Of a stretch of DNA of 64,000 nucleotides, positions 15,334 to 24,466 are shown piece by piece. A program made the position numbers and the translations under genes. Position 1 is the first letter of the stretch; each line of letters begins with the position of its first letter. The stretch spans positions 1,736,001-1,800,000 of the forward strand of contig OZ245724.1 in the NCBI GenBank assembly GCA_965227035.1. Reading direction: 5' to 3'. Below the pieces are notes generated by a model. That model saw nothing but the letters and a program-made list of their open reading frames with translations, did not search any database and was not told where the DNA came from. Source of the DNA: CBDDFQ01 sp965227035. Lineage in GTDB: Bacteria > Pseudomonadota > Gammaproteobacteria > Burkholderiales > Burkholderiaceae_C.

Positions 15334-15752
15334 TAAATGCTCATCCAGTTCGGATTCTTTTTGAGCTCTTGAAAAATAAGCGGGGCCGCCGTCGGATCTA
15401 TCCGGTACAAGTCGTCGTTGGCACCTTGCGAGTGCATCTCGACGATGAACGAACAGTGGGGATTCCAGGTCATGAGGCCCATCGACCATTCCGAGAACTG
15501 TCGCTCTGCAATTTGAGTTCTATCAAGAAGCTTCGCGTCTTTGTGGCGCTTGTCTTTCAATATCAGTTCGTAGAGAGCCTCGATGACCGACTCCTCGCCT
15601 TCCAGGTATTGGAAATAAACACCCTCCAGAAAGCACATGGCGCCCGTAATGCCGACGCGTTCATTGTTGGCGCGCGAGGTGGCCAAAATGTTCTTGAGGT
15701 CAAGCGGCAAAGGACTTACCGAACGGCTGATGTAGATGAGTCGAATGAGCAT
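15333..15752 (-). CDS. BLUF-domain blue-light sensor protein
   Basis: A 139-residue single-domain BLUF protein. The flavin-binding core is visible: LIRLIYISR with the conserved Tyr, ANNERVGITGAMCF with the conserved Asn, and YFQYLEG with the Gln that switches hydrogen bonding on blue light, plus the EWSMG segment. No effector domain is attached, so it must signal by protein contacts. The start at 15752 (MLIRLIY) matches the usual family start; an ATG eight codons earlier at 15776 is a possible alternative, and neither has a strong ribosome-binding site. Convergent with the hemerythrin gene. Confidence 0.88.
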   Translation of the reverse strand: MLIRLIYISRSVSPLPLDLKNILATSRANNERVGITGAMCFLEGVYFQYLEGEESVIEALYELILKDKRHKDAKLLDRTQIAERQFSEWSMGLMTWNPHCSFIVEMHSQGANDDLYRIDPTAAPLIFQELKKNPNWMSI

Positions 15753-15939
15753 GGCGGGATGATTATGGCGTGCCATAACCGACTCATCTTGCTCTCCTAC
15801 GCACTTCGATACTCTTTGACGACGTCTTGAGAAAAACTTCACTGTTATTTTTAGCGCAGACGCAACACACGGCCGTGCCCAACGCGGTGGACGGCTTACT
15901 GTCGCGCTTCGTCGGCCACCGAAATTATTTCAACCTCGA

Positions 15940-16641
15940 ATGCACGCATCCCTAAAAACACCACGTTCGCGACTGCTGGTTTTGCCCGGATGGGACGACG
16001 ATAGCAAGGAACAGTTCGACCAACTTCGAGCAGCACTGAGCGCGCACGACTGGGAATGCGCTCGGGCCGATTTGCCCGATGCCAGCTGGTCGGAGCGCGA
16101 CCGTGACTCTGCAACGCGCGGCGAAAACCTTGCGCAGGCATTGGTCGATTACGACGCACTGTTCGCAGGAAAAAATAACGCGAGCATTGCTTTGCTTGGC
16201 TTCAGCTACGGCGGCTACATGGCGGCTCTAAGCCTGATCGATCGCCCGGTCGATCTGCTGGTATTGCGGTCGCCGGCGCTCTACCCGAACGATAACTGGG
16301 AAGTTCCGAAAGCGGAGCTGGACAAACGCAAGCTCGCTTCGTATCGGAGCGACGTGCATACGCCCGGCGAGAACCTTGCATTGGACGGTTGTTTTGGCTT
16401 CAAAGGAGATGTGCTGTTGATCGACTCGGAGCATGATCGGATCATTCCGCATGAGGTCATCGAGAGTTATGAGCGCGCTCTTGTCAACGCAGCGTCGTTG
16501 ACTCGGTACACGATACGGGGCGCAGATCATCCACTCACCGACACGCGTTGGCGCGATGAGTACCACCGGGTTGCGGTTGACTGGCTGATAAATGCGGCAA
16601 GCGGTCGAAACTCGTCGCAGGCAGAACCCCAAAAGGACTAA
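15940..16641 (+). CDS. Alpha/beta-hydrolase family protein
   Basis: A 233-residue cytoplasmic hydrolase. The nucleophile elbow is GFSYGG, the acid is likely Asp in DSEHDRIIP and the base His in GADHPLTD, in the usual order. The N-terminus has LLVLPGWDDDSKEQF, an oxyanion region. Substrate unknown; dienelactone hydrolase-like or small-ester hydrolase activity is possible. The next gene starts immediately after the stop (TTG at 16643), so the two are co-transcribed. Confidence 0.8.
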   Translation: MHASLKTPRSRLLVLPGWDDDSKEQFDQLRAALSAHDWECARADLPDASWSERDRDSATRGENLAQALVDYDALFAGKNNASIALLGFSYGGYMAALSLIDRPVDLLVLRSPALYPNDNWEVPKAELDKRKLASYRSDVHTPGENLALDGCFGFKGDVLLIDSEHDRIIPHEVIESYERALVNAASLTRYTIRGADHPLTDTRWRDEYHRVAVDWLINAASGRNSSQAEPQKD

Positions 16642-16642
16642 G

Positions 16643-17761
16643 TTGAAAAATCTATCGAAGTTGCTTATTAACGCGGTCATGAAATCGGCGCGCTCGGACA
16701 TGCTGAAAACGCGGCGCGCTGTTCTGAAGGGTTTCGACGGAACGAAGCTCACGAAAGACTTGATGGACAGCTTAAAGCGATCGAGCGCGGCCTGGACCGA
16801 AACCAAAGAGAGATCGTCGACGGGTGCTACGCCGCAAACGCAAACGCAAAGGCAAACGCCCGCAGATCCACCGTCAGCGCGCGACTCGACGCCGCACTCC
16901 AACCAAAACTTTTCAGCGCACAGTTTCAAGTTCGGAGCACTCGACTATTCGTATCGTGTTTTCGCTCCCAGTCGTACCGACGACTCGGCCCTTCCAATGG
17001 TCGTCATGCTTCATGGCTGCAAGCAGGACGCGCTCGACTTTTCGAACGGCGTGGCGATGAATGAGATTGCAGAACGCGAGAAGTTCGTCGTGCTGTATCC
17101 CGAGCAATTGCGCAGATCCAATCAGTCGAATTGCTGGAACTGGTTCGATCCAGCGCATCAGTCTCGTGGCGCCGGGGAACCCGCGATGATCGCCGCGCTT
17201 ACCCGATCGGTTGCCGAACAGCATGGTGTGGACTCGGCGCGAATCTACGTGGCCGGACTATCTGCCGGCGGTGCCATGGCCGCACTGGTCGGAAAACTTT
17301 ATCCGGAAATAGTTGCCGCCGTAGGCATTCATTCGGGGCTTGCGCCACAGTCTGCGAACGATGTGATGTCGGCATTCAAGGTGATGTCGAACGGGCCGAA
17401 GTCTGCCTCCTCGACGCAGTCCATTGGGCGCCCGCTCATCGTTTTTCAGGGTGACGCAGACCGCACTGTCGCATCGTCAAACGCAGACGCCATCGTCGAA
17501 GCCGAGTTGGTGGGTCTTTCTTCGAAGGGCGTGCTCCTGGACAAAACTTCGACCAAGGTCGATGCATCTTCAGGTGGCCGATCGGCCTCCAAAGACAGTT
17601 GGATTTCGACTGCAGGTTCGCCAGTGCTGGAACGGTGGACCATCGCGGGCGCGGGCCATGCCTGGTCGGGCGGAAGCGCTAAGGGCTCCTACACAGATGC
17701 TGCGGGGCCGAGCGCGAGCGAAGCGCTGATCCGGTTCTTCGGCGCGCAACGAAACAGCTAA
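16643..17761 (+). CDS. PHB depolymerase-family esterase (LpqC-like)
   Basis: A 372-residue protein. A TTG start at 16643 is chosen because AAAAGGAC lies just ahead, overlapping the end of the upstream hydrolase gene. Residues 1-90 are basic and low complexity, with a Gln/Thr-rich linker. The catalytic domain has MLHGCKQDALDF (oxyanion), CWNWFDPAHQSRGAGEP, the lipase box GLSAGG, the acid segment GDADRTV and the His in GAGHAWSGG. This matches the intracellular or secreted PHB depolymerase/feruloyl esterase group (PF10503). No clear signal peptide is seen. A role in polyhydroxyalkanoate or ester turnover is plausible. Confidence 0.85.
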   Translation: MKNLSKLLINAVMKSARSDMLKTRRAVLKGFDGTKLTKDLMDSLKRSSAAWTETKERSSTGATPQTQTQRQTPADPPSARDSTPHSNQNFSAHSFKFGALDYSYRVFAPSRTDDSALPMVVMLHGCKQDALDFSNGVAMNEIAEREKFVVLYPEQLRRSNQSNCWNWFDPAHQSRGAGEPAMIAALTRSVAEQHGVDSARIYVAGLSAGGAMAALVGKLYPEIVAAVGIHSGLAPQSANDVMSAFKVMSNGPKSASSTQSIGRPLIVFQGDADRTVASSNADAIVEAELVGLSSKGVLLDKTSTKVDASSGGRSASKDSWISTAGSPVLERWTIAGAGHAWSGGSAKGSYTDAAGPSASEALIRFFGAQRNS

Positions 17762-17912
17762 TAAAAGTACACAGTCTCGATTGCCAAGTTTGCCTCGGCC
17801 GTAGCAAATGGACTACGGTACTTCGCCTTGTCCTACAAACTGTCGAACCGCAGCGTAGGTACCTTCATTCGTCGGCTATTTCGCCGCACGACGAACATCA
17901 CGCGAAGGTCCC

Positions 17913-20297
17913 ATGCCCAAATCCCCCACGAAATCTGCGCCGAAGAACACCGATAGCGGCCCATCGAAAATCGATCCTTCGGCATCGAATCCAGCCGCGG
18001 TGAAAGCAGCGCAGACCGAAACGTTGGTCGCCTCGATGCCCTTCAATTCAAATAAGGCGTCGGAACACGGTTATCAAAATGGACGCACGCCGAATGCGGG
18101 ACAAACCGCTCAGCCCGAATCACGGCTGGTGACCGGTAGCACCCTCTCCGAAGAAAACGGATCGGAGAAAGTCGGCTCGGTTGCGATCGAAGGGGTGAAC
18201 GCCACGATCGAGCCGCTAGACCGTGTACGAGTCGATTCGGCCGGCCAGGTGCTCACGACGAATCAGGGAGTCGCCATCGCGGACAACCAGAGCTCGCTCA
18301 AGATGGGCGTTCGTGGACCCGCGCTGTTGGAAGACTTTATTCTTCGGGAAAAGCTAACTCACTTCGATCACGAACGAATTCCAGAACGCATCGTTCATGC
18401 ACGCGGCTCGGCCGCTCACGGGTACTTCGAGTGCTACGAGTCCTTGTCCGACGTGACCAAAGCCGCACCGTTCAAGGAAGCCGGAAAGATTACGCCCGTG
18501 TTCGTTCGTTTCTCGACTGTTGCCGGTGAACGCGGTTCCAAGGACACGGCACGCGACGTGCGCGGCTTCGCGGTGAAGTTCTACACAGACGAAGGCAACT
18601 GGGATCTCGTGGGCAACAACATGCCGGTGTTCTTCATCCAGGACGCGATGAAGTTTCCCGACCTGATTCATGCAGTCAAACCCGAGCCGCATCACGGGAT
18701 GCCGCAGGCTGGCAGCGCGCACGATACCTTCTGGGATTTCGTCTCGCTCATGCCCGAATCGACTCACATGCTGATGTGGGCCATGAGCGATCGCGCCCTA
18801 CCCAGAAGCTACGCAACCATGCAGGGTTTCGGTGTGCATACCTACAAGCTCGTCAGCGAAGAAGGCGTGGTGTCGTTCGTCAAATTCCATTGGCAGCCGA
18901 AGTTCGGAACGCAGTCATTGGTGTGGGACGAAGCGGTGAAGATTTCCGGCGCGGATCCTGACTTTCATCGACGCGATTTGTGGGAACGTATCGAATCGGG
19001 TGCTTACCCTGAATGGGAACTCGGGCTACAAATATTCAGTGAAGAAGAAGCCGACAAGTTCAGCTTCGACATCCTGGATGCCACGAAACTGATTCCGGAA
19101 GAAATGGTGCCGATCAAAATCGTGGGACGCATGGTGTTGAACCGGAACCCCGACAATTTCTTCGCGGAAACCGAGCAGGTCGCGTTCTGTACAGCGCACG
19201 TCGTGCCGGGTATCGACTTCTCGAACGACCCTTTGCTGGCAGGCCGAATTCACTCGTACGTCGATACGCAAATTACTCGCCTGGGTGGACCTAATTTCCA
19301 CGAAATTCCGATCAACGCGCCGGTCGCGCAAGTGCACAACAACCAGCGCGATGGCATGCATAGACAAGCCATTCCGCGTGGCCGTGTTTCTTACGAACCG
19401 AATTCTCTGGGTGGCGGATGCCCGTTCCAAGCCGGTGCGGCTCAAGGCTTCGTGAGCGTGCCCGAGAAGATTCGTGCGAAAGAAGAGCAAGCCAAGGTTC
19501 GTGCGAAGCCCGAGAAGTTCGCCGACCACTACACGCAGGCCGCATTGTTTTTCGAAAGCCAGACGCCTGCCGAGCAAGCGCACATTGCGGCGGCATTCCG
19601 CTTCGAGTTGAGCAAGGTGACGGTCCCTGCGATTCGCAGCCGAATGATCTCCTCGTTGCGCAACGCTTCGGAAGAACTGGCCAAGAAGGTGGCATCAGGT
19701 TTGGGCATGAAAGAGTTGCCTGACCCGATGCCCCGCGCTATCGAGACGCCGGCCAAACCGGAAGTCAAAACATCGCCCGCACTTTCGTTGATGGCACGTC
19801 TAGGAGACGGCTCGATCCTCGCCAAAAAGATCGCGATTCTGGTGGCGCCAGGCGCGGTTGGACAGTCCGTCATGGCGGTACATGCAGCGCTGGCCGCAGC
19901 AGGCGCTGTGCCCAGGTTCGTAGGCCCCACGATCGGACCTGTTGCGACGGAAGATGGCGTTGCGATTGACGCAGATGCGTCGTTCGAAAACGAGCCTGGT
20001 TTTCTGTTCGACGCCCTCGTACTACCAGATGGCGACGAGGCAGTGGACGCGATTGCATCCACCGGCCCGGCAATGGATTTTCTGAAGGACCAATACCGTC
20101 ATTGCAAGTCGATCCTGTTGATCGGCGCGTCTTCGAGACTGCTCGACGAAGCGGGACTGACGACGGAGTTGCCCGATGGAAATCCTGATCCGGGGCTCAT
20201 CCTTGACGATGGATCAAAAGACATGTCGAAGATGTTTATCGAAGCTATCGGCAAGCATCGTCACCCTGCACGTGAGACCGATCCACCGATGGTTTGA
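17913..20297 (+). CDS. katE: Large-subunit monofunctional catalase (HPII type)
   Basis: A 794-residue catalase that breaks down hydrogen peroxide. The heme core (about residues 100-590) has IPERIVHARGSAAHGYFE with the distal His, the conserved FVRFSTVAGERGSKDTARDVRG spread over two segments, NMPVFFIQDAMKFPD, and the proximal Tyr region HSYVDTQITRLGGPNF. The C-terminal domain (about 640-794) is the flavodoxin/DJ-1-like domain of large catalases (KKIAILVAPGAVGQSV, LVLPDGDEAVD). The first 90 residues are a polar, probably disordered tail. Length and domain order match E. coli KatE. GAAGG precedes the ATG. It is normally a stationary-phase enzyme; its promoter is not obvious here. Confidence 0.95.
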   Translation: MPKSPTKSAPKNTDSGPSKIDPSASNPAAVKAAQTETLVASMPFNSNKASEHGYQNGRTPNAGQTAQPESRLVTGSTLSEENGSEKVGSVAIEGVNATIEPLDRVRVDSAGQVLTTNQGVAIADNQSSLKMGVRGPALLEDFILREKLTHFDHERIPERIVHARGSAAHGYFECYESLSDVTKAAPFKEAGKITPVFVRFSTVAGERGSKDTARDVRGFAVKFYTDEGNWDLVGNNMPVFFIQDAMKFPDLIHAVKPEPHHGMPQAGSAHDTFWDFVSLMPESTHMLMWAMSDRALPRSYATMQGFGVHTYKLVSEEGVVSFVKFHWQPKFGTQSLVWDEAVKISGADPDFHRRDLWERIESGAYPEWELGLQIFSEEEADKFSFDILDATKLIPEEMVPIKIVGRMVLNRNPDNFFAETEQVAFCTAHVVPGIDFSNDPLLAGRIHSYVDTQITRLGGPNFHEIPINAPVAQVHNNQRDGMHRQAIPRGRVSYEPNSLGGGCPFQAGAAQGFVSVPEKIRAKEEQAKVRAKPEKFADHYTQAALFFESQTPAEQAHIAAAFRFELSKVTVPAIRSRMISSLRNASEELAKKVASGLGMKELPDPMPRAIETPAKPEVKTSPALSLMARLGDGSILAKKIAILVAPGAVGQSVMAVHAALAAAGAVPRFVGPTIGPVATEDGVAIDADASFENEPGFLFDALVLPDGDEAVDAIASTGPAMDFLKDQYRHCKSILLIGASSRLLDEAGLTTELPDGNPDPGLILDDGSKDMSKMFIEAIGKHRHPARETDPPMV

Positions 20298-20303
20298 TAG
20301 ACC

Positions 20304-20349
20304 CGTTGCGCCGAGCAGCGAAGATGATCACTTCGCTGCTGGCGCAACG
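20304..20349. terminator. Long hairpin between convergent katE and solute-binding genes
   Basis: A 19-bp stem with one bulged base (CGTTGCGCC..AGCAGCGAAG pairing with CTTCGCTGCT..GGCGCAACG) around an ATGATCA loop. It overlaps the last codons of the minus-strand gene. Probably a shared end-of-transcript structure; no long T-tract on either side. Confidence 0.65.
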
Positions 20350-21119
20350 CTTATGCCGTCGACGCCGCTTCGCGTGATGAACGATTGCAGCGCACCGGAA
20401 GAGCGCAAGACGTCGATGGTTTTGTCGACCCATGCAAGCAGCTCAGGCTTGTCGTTTGCGACAGCAATGGCCTGAGGCACTCCATACAGGTTGTCTTGGA
20501 GTAGCCGAAGGCTCGGGTTGTTTCTGACCACATTGCCCAGCCGTTGGCGATTACCTCCGAACGCAACGACTTTATCGTCGGCCAACCATTGCGCGGCTTC
20601 TTTCATGCTCATGTCGGGGCTCTCGGCGATCGTCGCTTGCGGCAAATTGGTCTTTAAATAAAGCGCGATCGAATCGCCGGCATTCGCGCCGAGAACCTGT
20701 CCTTGCCGACCGAGCTCCGATACCGATTGAATTGAGGAATTCTGGCGAACCAGAAAGCTTTGTTGCACCAGCATGTAGGTTTGCGAATAGGCAACGACGC
20801 CCATGCGACCCGGATTCGGCGCCACGAAGCCCAAATCGATTTCCCCCTTTTGCACCGCCTCCAGAACCGCAGCCGGGCTGTTGATTGCAACCAGCGTGAC
20901 AGGCCCGCTCACGCGCTTTTTGATCTCGGAGAAGATGTCGGGCACCACCCCACGCACCTCTCCCGACGCCGGATCGCGTGACGCTTGAGCTGCGTTGCTG
21001 GCCAGATAGCCTAGCTTGAGCGACGTGGGTGGCGTTGGCGATGTACCGAACGACTGTGCGCTGGCGGCAACTGCCGCAAACGCCAACACGAATAGAGCGA
21101 TTCTTCGGTGGATATGCAC
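20328..21119 (-). CDS. Family 3 extracellular solute-binding protein
   Basis: A 263-residue periplasmic protein with a Sec signal peptide (RRIALFVLAFAAVAASAQS). Features such as LKLGYLASNAAQASRDPASG, GVVPDIFSEIKKR, GEIDLGFVAPNPGRM and NDKPELLAWVDKTIDVLRSSG match the SBP_bac_3 fold used for amino acids and related small acids. No ABC permease or ATPase is adjacent, so it may be an orphan receptor. The start is GTG. It is divergent from the GntR gene, and the TATCGATA motif at 21186-21193 lies in the shared upstream region. Confidence 0.82.
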   Translation of the reverse strand: MHIHRRIALFVLAFAAVAASAQSFGTSPTPPTSLKLGYLASNAAQASRDPASGEVRGVVPDIFSEIKKRVSGPVTLVAINSPAAVLEAVQKGEIDLGFVAPNPGRMGVVAYSQTYMLVQQSFLVRQNSSIQSVSELGRQGQVLGANAGDSIALYLKTNLPQATIAESPDMSMKEAAQWLADDKVVAFGGNRQRLGNVVRNNPSLRLLQDNLYGVPQAIAVANDKPELLAWVDKTIDVLRSSGALQSFITRSGVDGISVAPAAK

Positions 21120-21185
21120 TGGGATTCCTTCAGTAACCGTGTCTGAGATTCTTCATTGATTCAAATGTTAAGGCATTCCAAATAA

Positions 21186-21193
21186 TATCGATA
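21186..21193. promoter_or_regulatory. TATCGATA palindrome upstream of the GntR gene
   Basis: An 8-bp palindrome, also present upstream of the Bug-led operon at 22099-22106 with a near copy (TATCGATg) at 22118-22125. Sharing by the regulator gene and its neighbour operon suggests a GntR operator. Confidence 0.4.
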
Positions 21194-21263
21194 AAATATA
21201 AATTCATCGTTAACCCGGTATCGCAAAAAACGGGTGCGCCGCAATATCGCTGAAAATCCGTGG

Positions 21264-22061
21264 ATGCAAGAAATGAACGTCGAAACAATCGATACACAGG
21301 CCGAAGACGAGCGCTTGTGGGACTCCCGCGCAACCCGCAGCGGCGATTCGTCCCAAAGCCCGACCCTTGCGAATTCTGCCTATCTGCGACTCCGCAGGGA
21401 CATCATCGAGGGCACTTTGAAGCCAGGCCAAAAACTGCGGATCGAGCATCTGCGGGATGGCTACCAGATCGGGGCAAGCCCGCTGCGCGAAGCACTGAGC
21501 CGGCTGGCCGCTAGCGGGCTTGTGGTTGCGAAAGACCAGCAAGGTTTTTACGTAGCGTCGGTTTCTCCCAGCGAATTCGTCGACCTCACGAAGATGCGGG
21601 TCTGGGCAGAAACGATTGCTTTGCGCTCTGCTTTGACGCTGGGTGACAGGGAGTGGGAGGCGAATATCGTGGCCTGCGAACATCGCATGGCACAGCCGCG
21701 TTCGGCCATTGCGGTCGGTGAATGGGAGCGCAACCATGCCGACTTCCATCACGCTTTAATCAGCGGGTGTAAATCGCCCACGCTCATGAGCCAGTGCAGT
21801 CATCTACAGGATCTGGCCGAGCGCTACCGTTGGCTTTCACTGAGGCAAAGCGAGGCACGTCGCTTGGGTCGCGACATCGAAATGGAACATCGAAACATCG
21901 TGCAGGCAGTTCTGAAACGCGACGTGCGGCTTGCGACCTTTCTCATGCAGGAACACCTTCTGCAAACAACCGAAATCCTGTTGTCGTCGAATGAACCGCC
22001 TGAAGTGGTGAGCGGGCTCATGAGCGACTTGCGCCGCGAAATCGCAGTGGGAATTTCCTAG
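21264..22061 (+). CDS. GntR-family regulator, FCD (FadR/VanR-like) subfamily
   Basis: A 265-residue regulator. The winged helix (about residues 30-105) contains YLRLRRDIIEGTLKPGQKLR, GASPLREALSRLAASGLV and GFYVASVS. The all-helical FCD effector domain follows, with possible metal-ligand positions in ADFHHAL, EMEHRNIV and MQEHLLQT. The ATG at 21264 was preferred over a GTG ten codons upstream; neither has a strong ribosome-binding site. It precedes the Bug/FAH/NIPSNAP/amidohydrolase group on the same strand, 97 bases away, and is probably its regulator. Confidence 0.88.
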   Translation: MQEMNVETIDTQAEDERLWDSRATRSGDSSQSPTLANSAYLRLRRDIIEGTLKPGQKLRIEHLRDGYQIGASPLREALSRLAASGLVVAKDQQGFYVASVSPSEFVDLTKMRVWAETIALRSALTLGDREWEANIVACEHRMAQPRSAIAVGEWERNHADFHHALISGCKSPTLMSQCSHLQDLAERYRWLSLRQSEARRLGRDIEMEHRNIVQAVLKRDVRLATFLMQEHLLQTTEILLSSNEPPEVVSGLMSDLRREIAVGIS

Positions 22062-22098
22062 TCAGGCGTCTTGTTCTAGGGGTTCTCCCGAGTTATTT

Positions 22099-22125
22099 TA
22101 TCGATAGAAAATGAGAATATCGATG
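22099..22125. promoter_or_regulatory. Pair of TATCGAT motifs upstream of the Bug-led operon
   Basis: TATCGATA (22099-22106) and TATCGATG (22118-22125) are 19 bases apart start to start, about two helical turns, and lie 34-60 bases before the Bug start. They match the site upstream of the GntR gene. Confidence 0.45.
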
Positions 22126-22158
22126 CACTAGCGACGAATAACTATGAAGGGGACAACT

Positions 22159-23112
22159 GTGGACCGCAGAACAATGATCAAGATGACAGGCGCCAGCCTG
22201 CCGTTTCTCTCGACAAGCCTTTTTGCTCAGGCCAAACGAACCACGATTCTTGTAGGTAGCGCGTCTGGCGGACAGACCGACGCGTTCGCCCGAACACTCG
22301 CGGACGCCCTGAGCAAACGCATGGGCCAACCCTTCATAGTCGACAACAAAACAGGAGCAGGCGGCGCCATTGCCGCTCAGGCACTCGTGGCCTCCCCCGC
22401 CGACGGCAACACGCTCATGCTCATCACGCTGGGGCACGTCATGACGCCTCATTTGATGAAGAAAGCGCCCTATCAGCCGCTGAGTGATTTCGCGCCGGTC
22501 GCATCGCTTGCGCAGGGCGGTAGCCTGATCGTGGTGAACGACTCGGTGCCGTTCAAGGATCTTGCAGGCTTTATTGCCTACGCGAAAGCGAACCCCGGCA
22601 AACTGAACTACGGAAGCGCGGGCATCGGATCGCCGCAGCACCTGCAGACCGAATATCTGCAACAGGCTCTCGGCATCGAGATGACGCACGTGCCGTATCG
22701 CGGTGCCGCTCCCGCAACTCTTGCGCTTCGTGGCGGCGAGATCTCGGTGCTGATTCTCGACCGCGCCAACGCAGATCCGATCATCAAGGAAGGCAAGGCT
22801 CGTGCGATCGCAATTGCTGGAGTTCGCACCATACCGGGGTACGACAAATTGCCGAAGGTTCCGGACATTGCGCCCGGCTTCGACACGACCTTCTGGATGG
22901 GCATCGTCGCGCCAAAAGGGACTCCGGTAGCGGTGCTCGACAAGCTCAATCTCGAAATCAACGAAGTGATCGGGAAGGAGCTGGCTCCCCGAATCGAAAT
23001 AGCCGGACTCGATGCGTTTCCTGGCACCCGGGCCGACTTCACGAAGTTCATGGAATCGGAAGACGCGACATGGTCGCAGATCATCAAGAAACGCGGGATT
23101 ACCGTCGAATGA
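22159..23112 (+). CDS. Bug-type periplasmic solute receptor with Tat-like signal
   Basis: A 317-residue Bug receptor. A GTG at 22159 is preferred because AAGGGGA lies six bases ahead; an ATG five codons upstream would place that ribosome-binding site inside the gene. The leader begins VDRRTMIKMTGASLPFLS, a twin-arginine-like pattern. Family marks: GSASGGQTDAFARTLADAL, KTGAGGAIAAQALVA, PADGNTLMLITLGHV, VPYRGAAPATLALRGG and GIVAPKGTP. First gene of a four-gene operon with FAH, NIPSNAP and amidohydrolase genes, so its ligand is probably the substrate of those enzymes. Confidence 0.9.
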   Translation: MDRRTMIKMTGASLPFLSTSLFAQAKRTTILVGSASGGQTDAFARTLADALSKRMGQPFIVDNKTGAGGAIAAQALVASPADGNTLMLITLGHVMTPHLMKKAPYQPLSDFAPVASLAQGGSLIVVNDSVPFKDLAGFIAYAKANPGKLNYGSAGIGSPQHLQTEYLQQALGIEMTHVPYRGAAPATLALRGGEISVLILDRANADPIIKEGKARAIAIAGVRTIPGYDKLPKVPDIAPGFDTTFWMGIVAPKGTPVAVLDKLNLEINEVIGKELAPRIEIAGLDAFPGTRADFTKFMESEDATWSQIIKKRGITVE

Positions 23113-23125
23113 AAGCGCTCGAAGC

Positions 23126-23983
23126 ATGAGACTCGTGACATTCACTCAAGGCGGTCGTACACGCATCGGCAAGATCGTCGGCGACGAAGTTCTGGACCTT
23201 GGATCGGCATTGCCCGAAATTTCGAGCATGAAAGCCCTGTTGCAGGCGGGCGAGTCGGCCATGTCGAAAGTTCGCGATGCGACGGGTGGCGACAGGTTCG
23301 CGTTGGCATCGGTTCGACTGGACGCGCCGTTAGCCGATCCTCAGAAATTCATGGGCATAGGACTCAACTACGAAGACCACGCAGAAGAAGCCAGACAGGC
23401 CGGCGTGAAGATTCCCGAGTTTCAGGTTTGGTTCTCCAAACTGCCCTCGTGCATTACCGGCCCATACGATCCGATAGCGCGACCCAAAGTATCGGAGAAG
23501 CTCGACTACGAAGTCGAACTCGCAGTAGTAATCGGCAAACGATGCAAACACGTATCGGCGACGGATGCGCACAGCGTGATTGCCGGCTACATGGTCACCA
23601 ACGACGTGACCGTTCGAGACTGGCAGCATCGAACGCCGCAATGGTCGCTCGGCAAGTCGTTCGACACACACGGACCTTGCGGGCCGTGGCTGGTTACCGC
23701 CGACGAAGTTGCAGACCCTCAGGCGCTGGACATTCTTCTGACCGTGAACGGACAAGTGCGTCAGAAGGGAAACACCGCCGGAATGATCCACAAGATTGCC
23801 CAGCAGATCGAACACTTGTCGCAAGCCATGACGCTTGAACCCGGCGACCTCATCGCGACCGGCACATGCGCCGGCGTGGGCGTGGGCATGAAGCCACCAT
23901 CTTTTCTAAAAGCAGGCGACGTCGTGCGCGCCGAGATCGAAGGCATCGGATTCATCGAGAACCGTGTTGTCGACGAACAGTAA
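23126..23983 (+). CDS. Fumarylacetoacetate hydrolase (FAH) family enzyme
   Basis: A 285-residue FAH-fold protein, a group containing 2-hydroxyhepta-2,4-diene-1,7-dioate isomerase, fumarylpyruvate hydrolase, 4-oxalocrotonate decarboxylase and oxopent-4-enoate hydratase. Metal and active-site segments seen: GIGLNYEDHAEEA, KLDYEVELAVVIGK (two metal Glu), VTNDVTVRDWQ (metal Asp), KSFDTHGPCGPW and TGTCAGVGVG. The ATG at 23126 lies 13 bases after the Bug stop and starts MRLVTF, the usual family start. It probably acts late in a meta-type aromatic pathway. The exact reaction cannot be told apart from sequence. Confidence 0.88.
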   Translation: MRLVTFTQGGRTRIGKIVGDEVLDLGSALPEISSMKALLQAGESAMSKVRDATGGDRFALASVRLDAPLADPQKFMGIGLNYEDHAEEARQAGVKIPEFQVWFSKLPSCITGPYDPIARPKVSEKLDYEVELAVVIGKRCKHVSATDAHSVIAGYMVTNDVTVRDWQHRTPQWSLGKSFDTHGPCGPWLVTADEVADPQALDILLTVNGQVRQKGNTAGMIHKIAQQIEHLSQAMTLEPGDLIATGTCAGVGVGMKPPSFLKAGDVVRAEIEGIGFIENRVVDEQ

Positions 23984-24013
23984 TTCACCATCCACAAACT
24001 CGAAGGAAGTCAC

Positions 24014-24445
24014 ATGAGCAATACCTACATCGCAGAAATTCGTACCTACACCCTCAAGCCCGGAATGATGGACAGCTACCTTCAGCTGTACAACAAGCAG
24101 ATCGTTCCCAACCATCGCAAATTCGGCATCAACGTGCTGCATGCCTGGGCCGACAAAAAAGCGAATCAGGTGGTGTGGATTCGCACTTTCCCGAGCCTTG
24201 AAGATCGACGCGCAAAACTCGACGCATACGAAGTTTCGGCCGAACGCGATGCAGTGTTTCCCGTCGCTGCGTTTCACATGGAAAAGGCCGAAGTGCGCAT
24301 TCTCGAAAGCATCTTCAACCCAAGCGCAGAGCCGGACACAACTCCTCTCACAGATGCCAATGGACTCGCCGCAGTTGCCGAGATGAAAGCTCAAGACCCG
24401 AAAGCTTTCGCATCGATGAAGGCCTCTACCGCCGCTCCTCGCTGA
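24014..24445 (+). CDS. NIPSNAP-family protein
   Basis: A 143-residue cytoplasmic protein with one NIPSNAP (dimeric alpha/beta-barrel) domain: YIAEIRTYTLKPGMMDSYLQ, HAWADKKANQVVWIRTF and SLEDRRAKLDAY. Bacterial members often sit in catabolic operons, but the reaction is not established. GAAGGAAGTCAC lies ahead of the ATG. The C-terminal 35 residues are not part of the core fold. Confidence 0.8.
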   Translation: MSNTYIAEIRTYTLKPGMMDSYLQLYNKQIVPNHRKFGINVLHAWADKKANQVVWIRTFPSLEDRRAKLDAYEVSAERDAVFPVAAFHMEKAEVRILESIFNPSAEPDTTPLTDANGLAAVAEMKAQDPKAFASMKASTAAPR

Positions 24446-24466
24446 TCGGCCCTCACTCCTGTTCGC

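Noticed and set aside
16832..16860. Short ACGCAAACGCAAAGGCAAACGCC repeat-like stretch as a possible CRISPR or microsatellite
   Set aside because: It is an in-frame Gln/Thr-rich linker of the PHB depolymerase-like protein; too short and irregular for an array.
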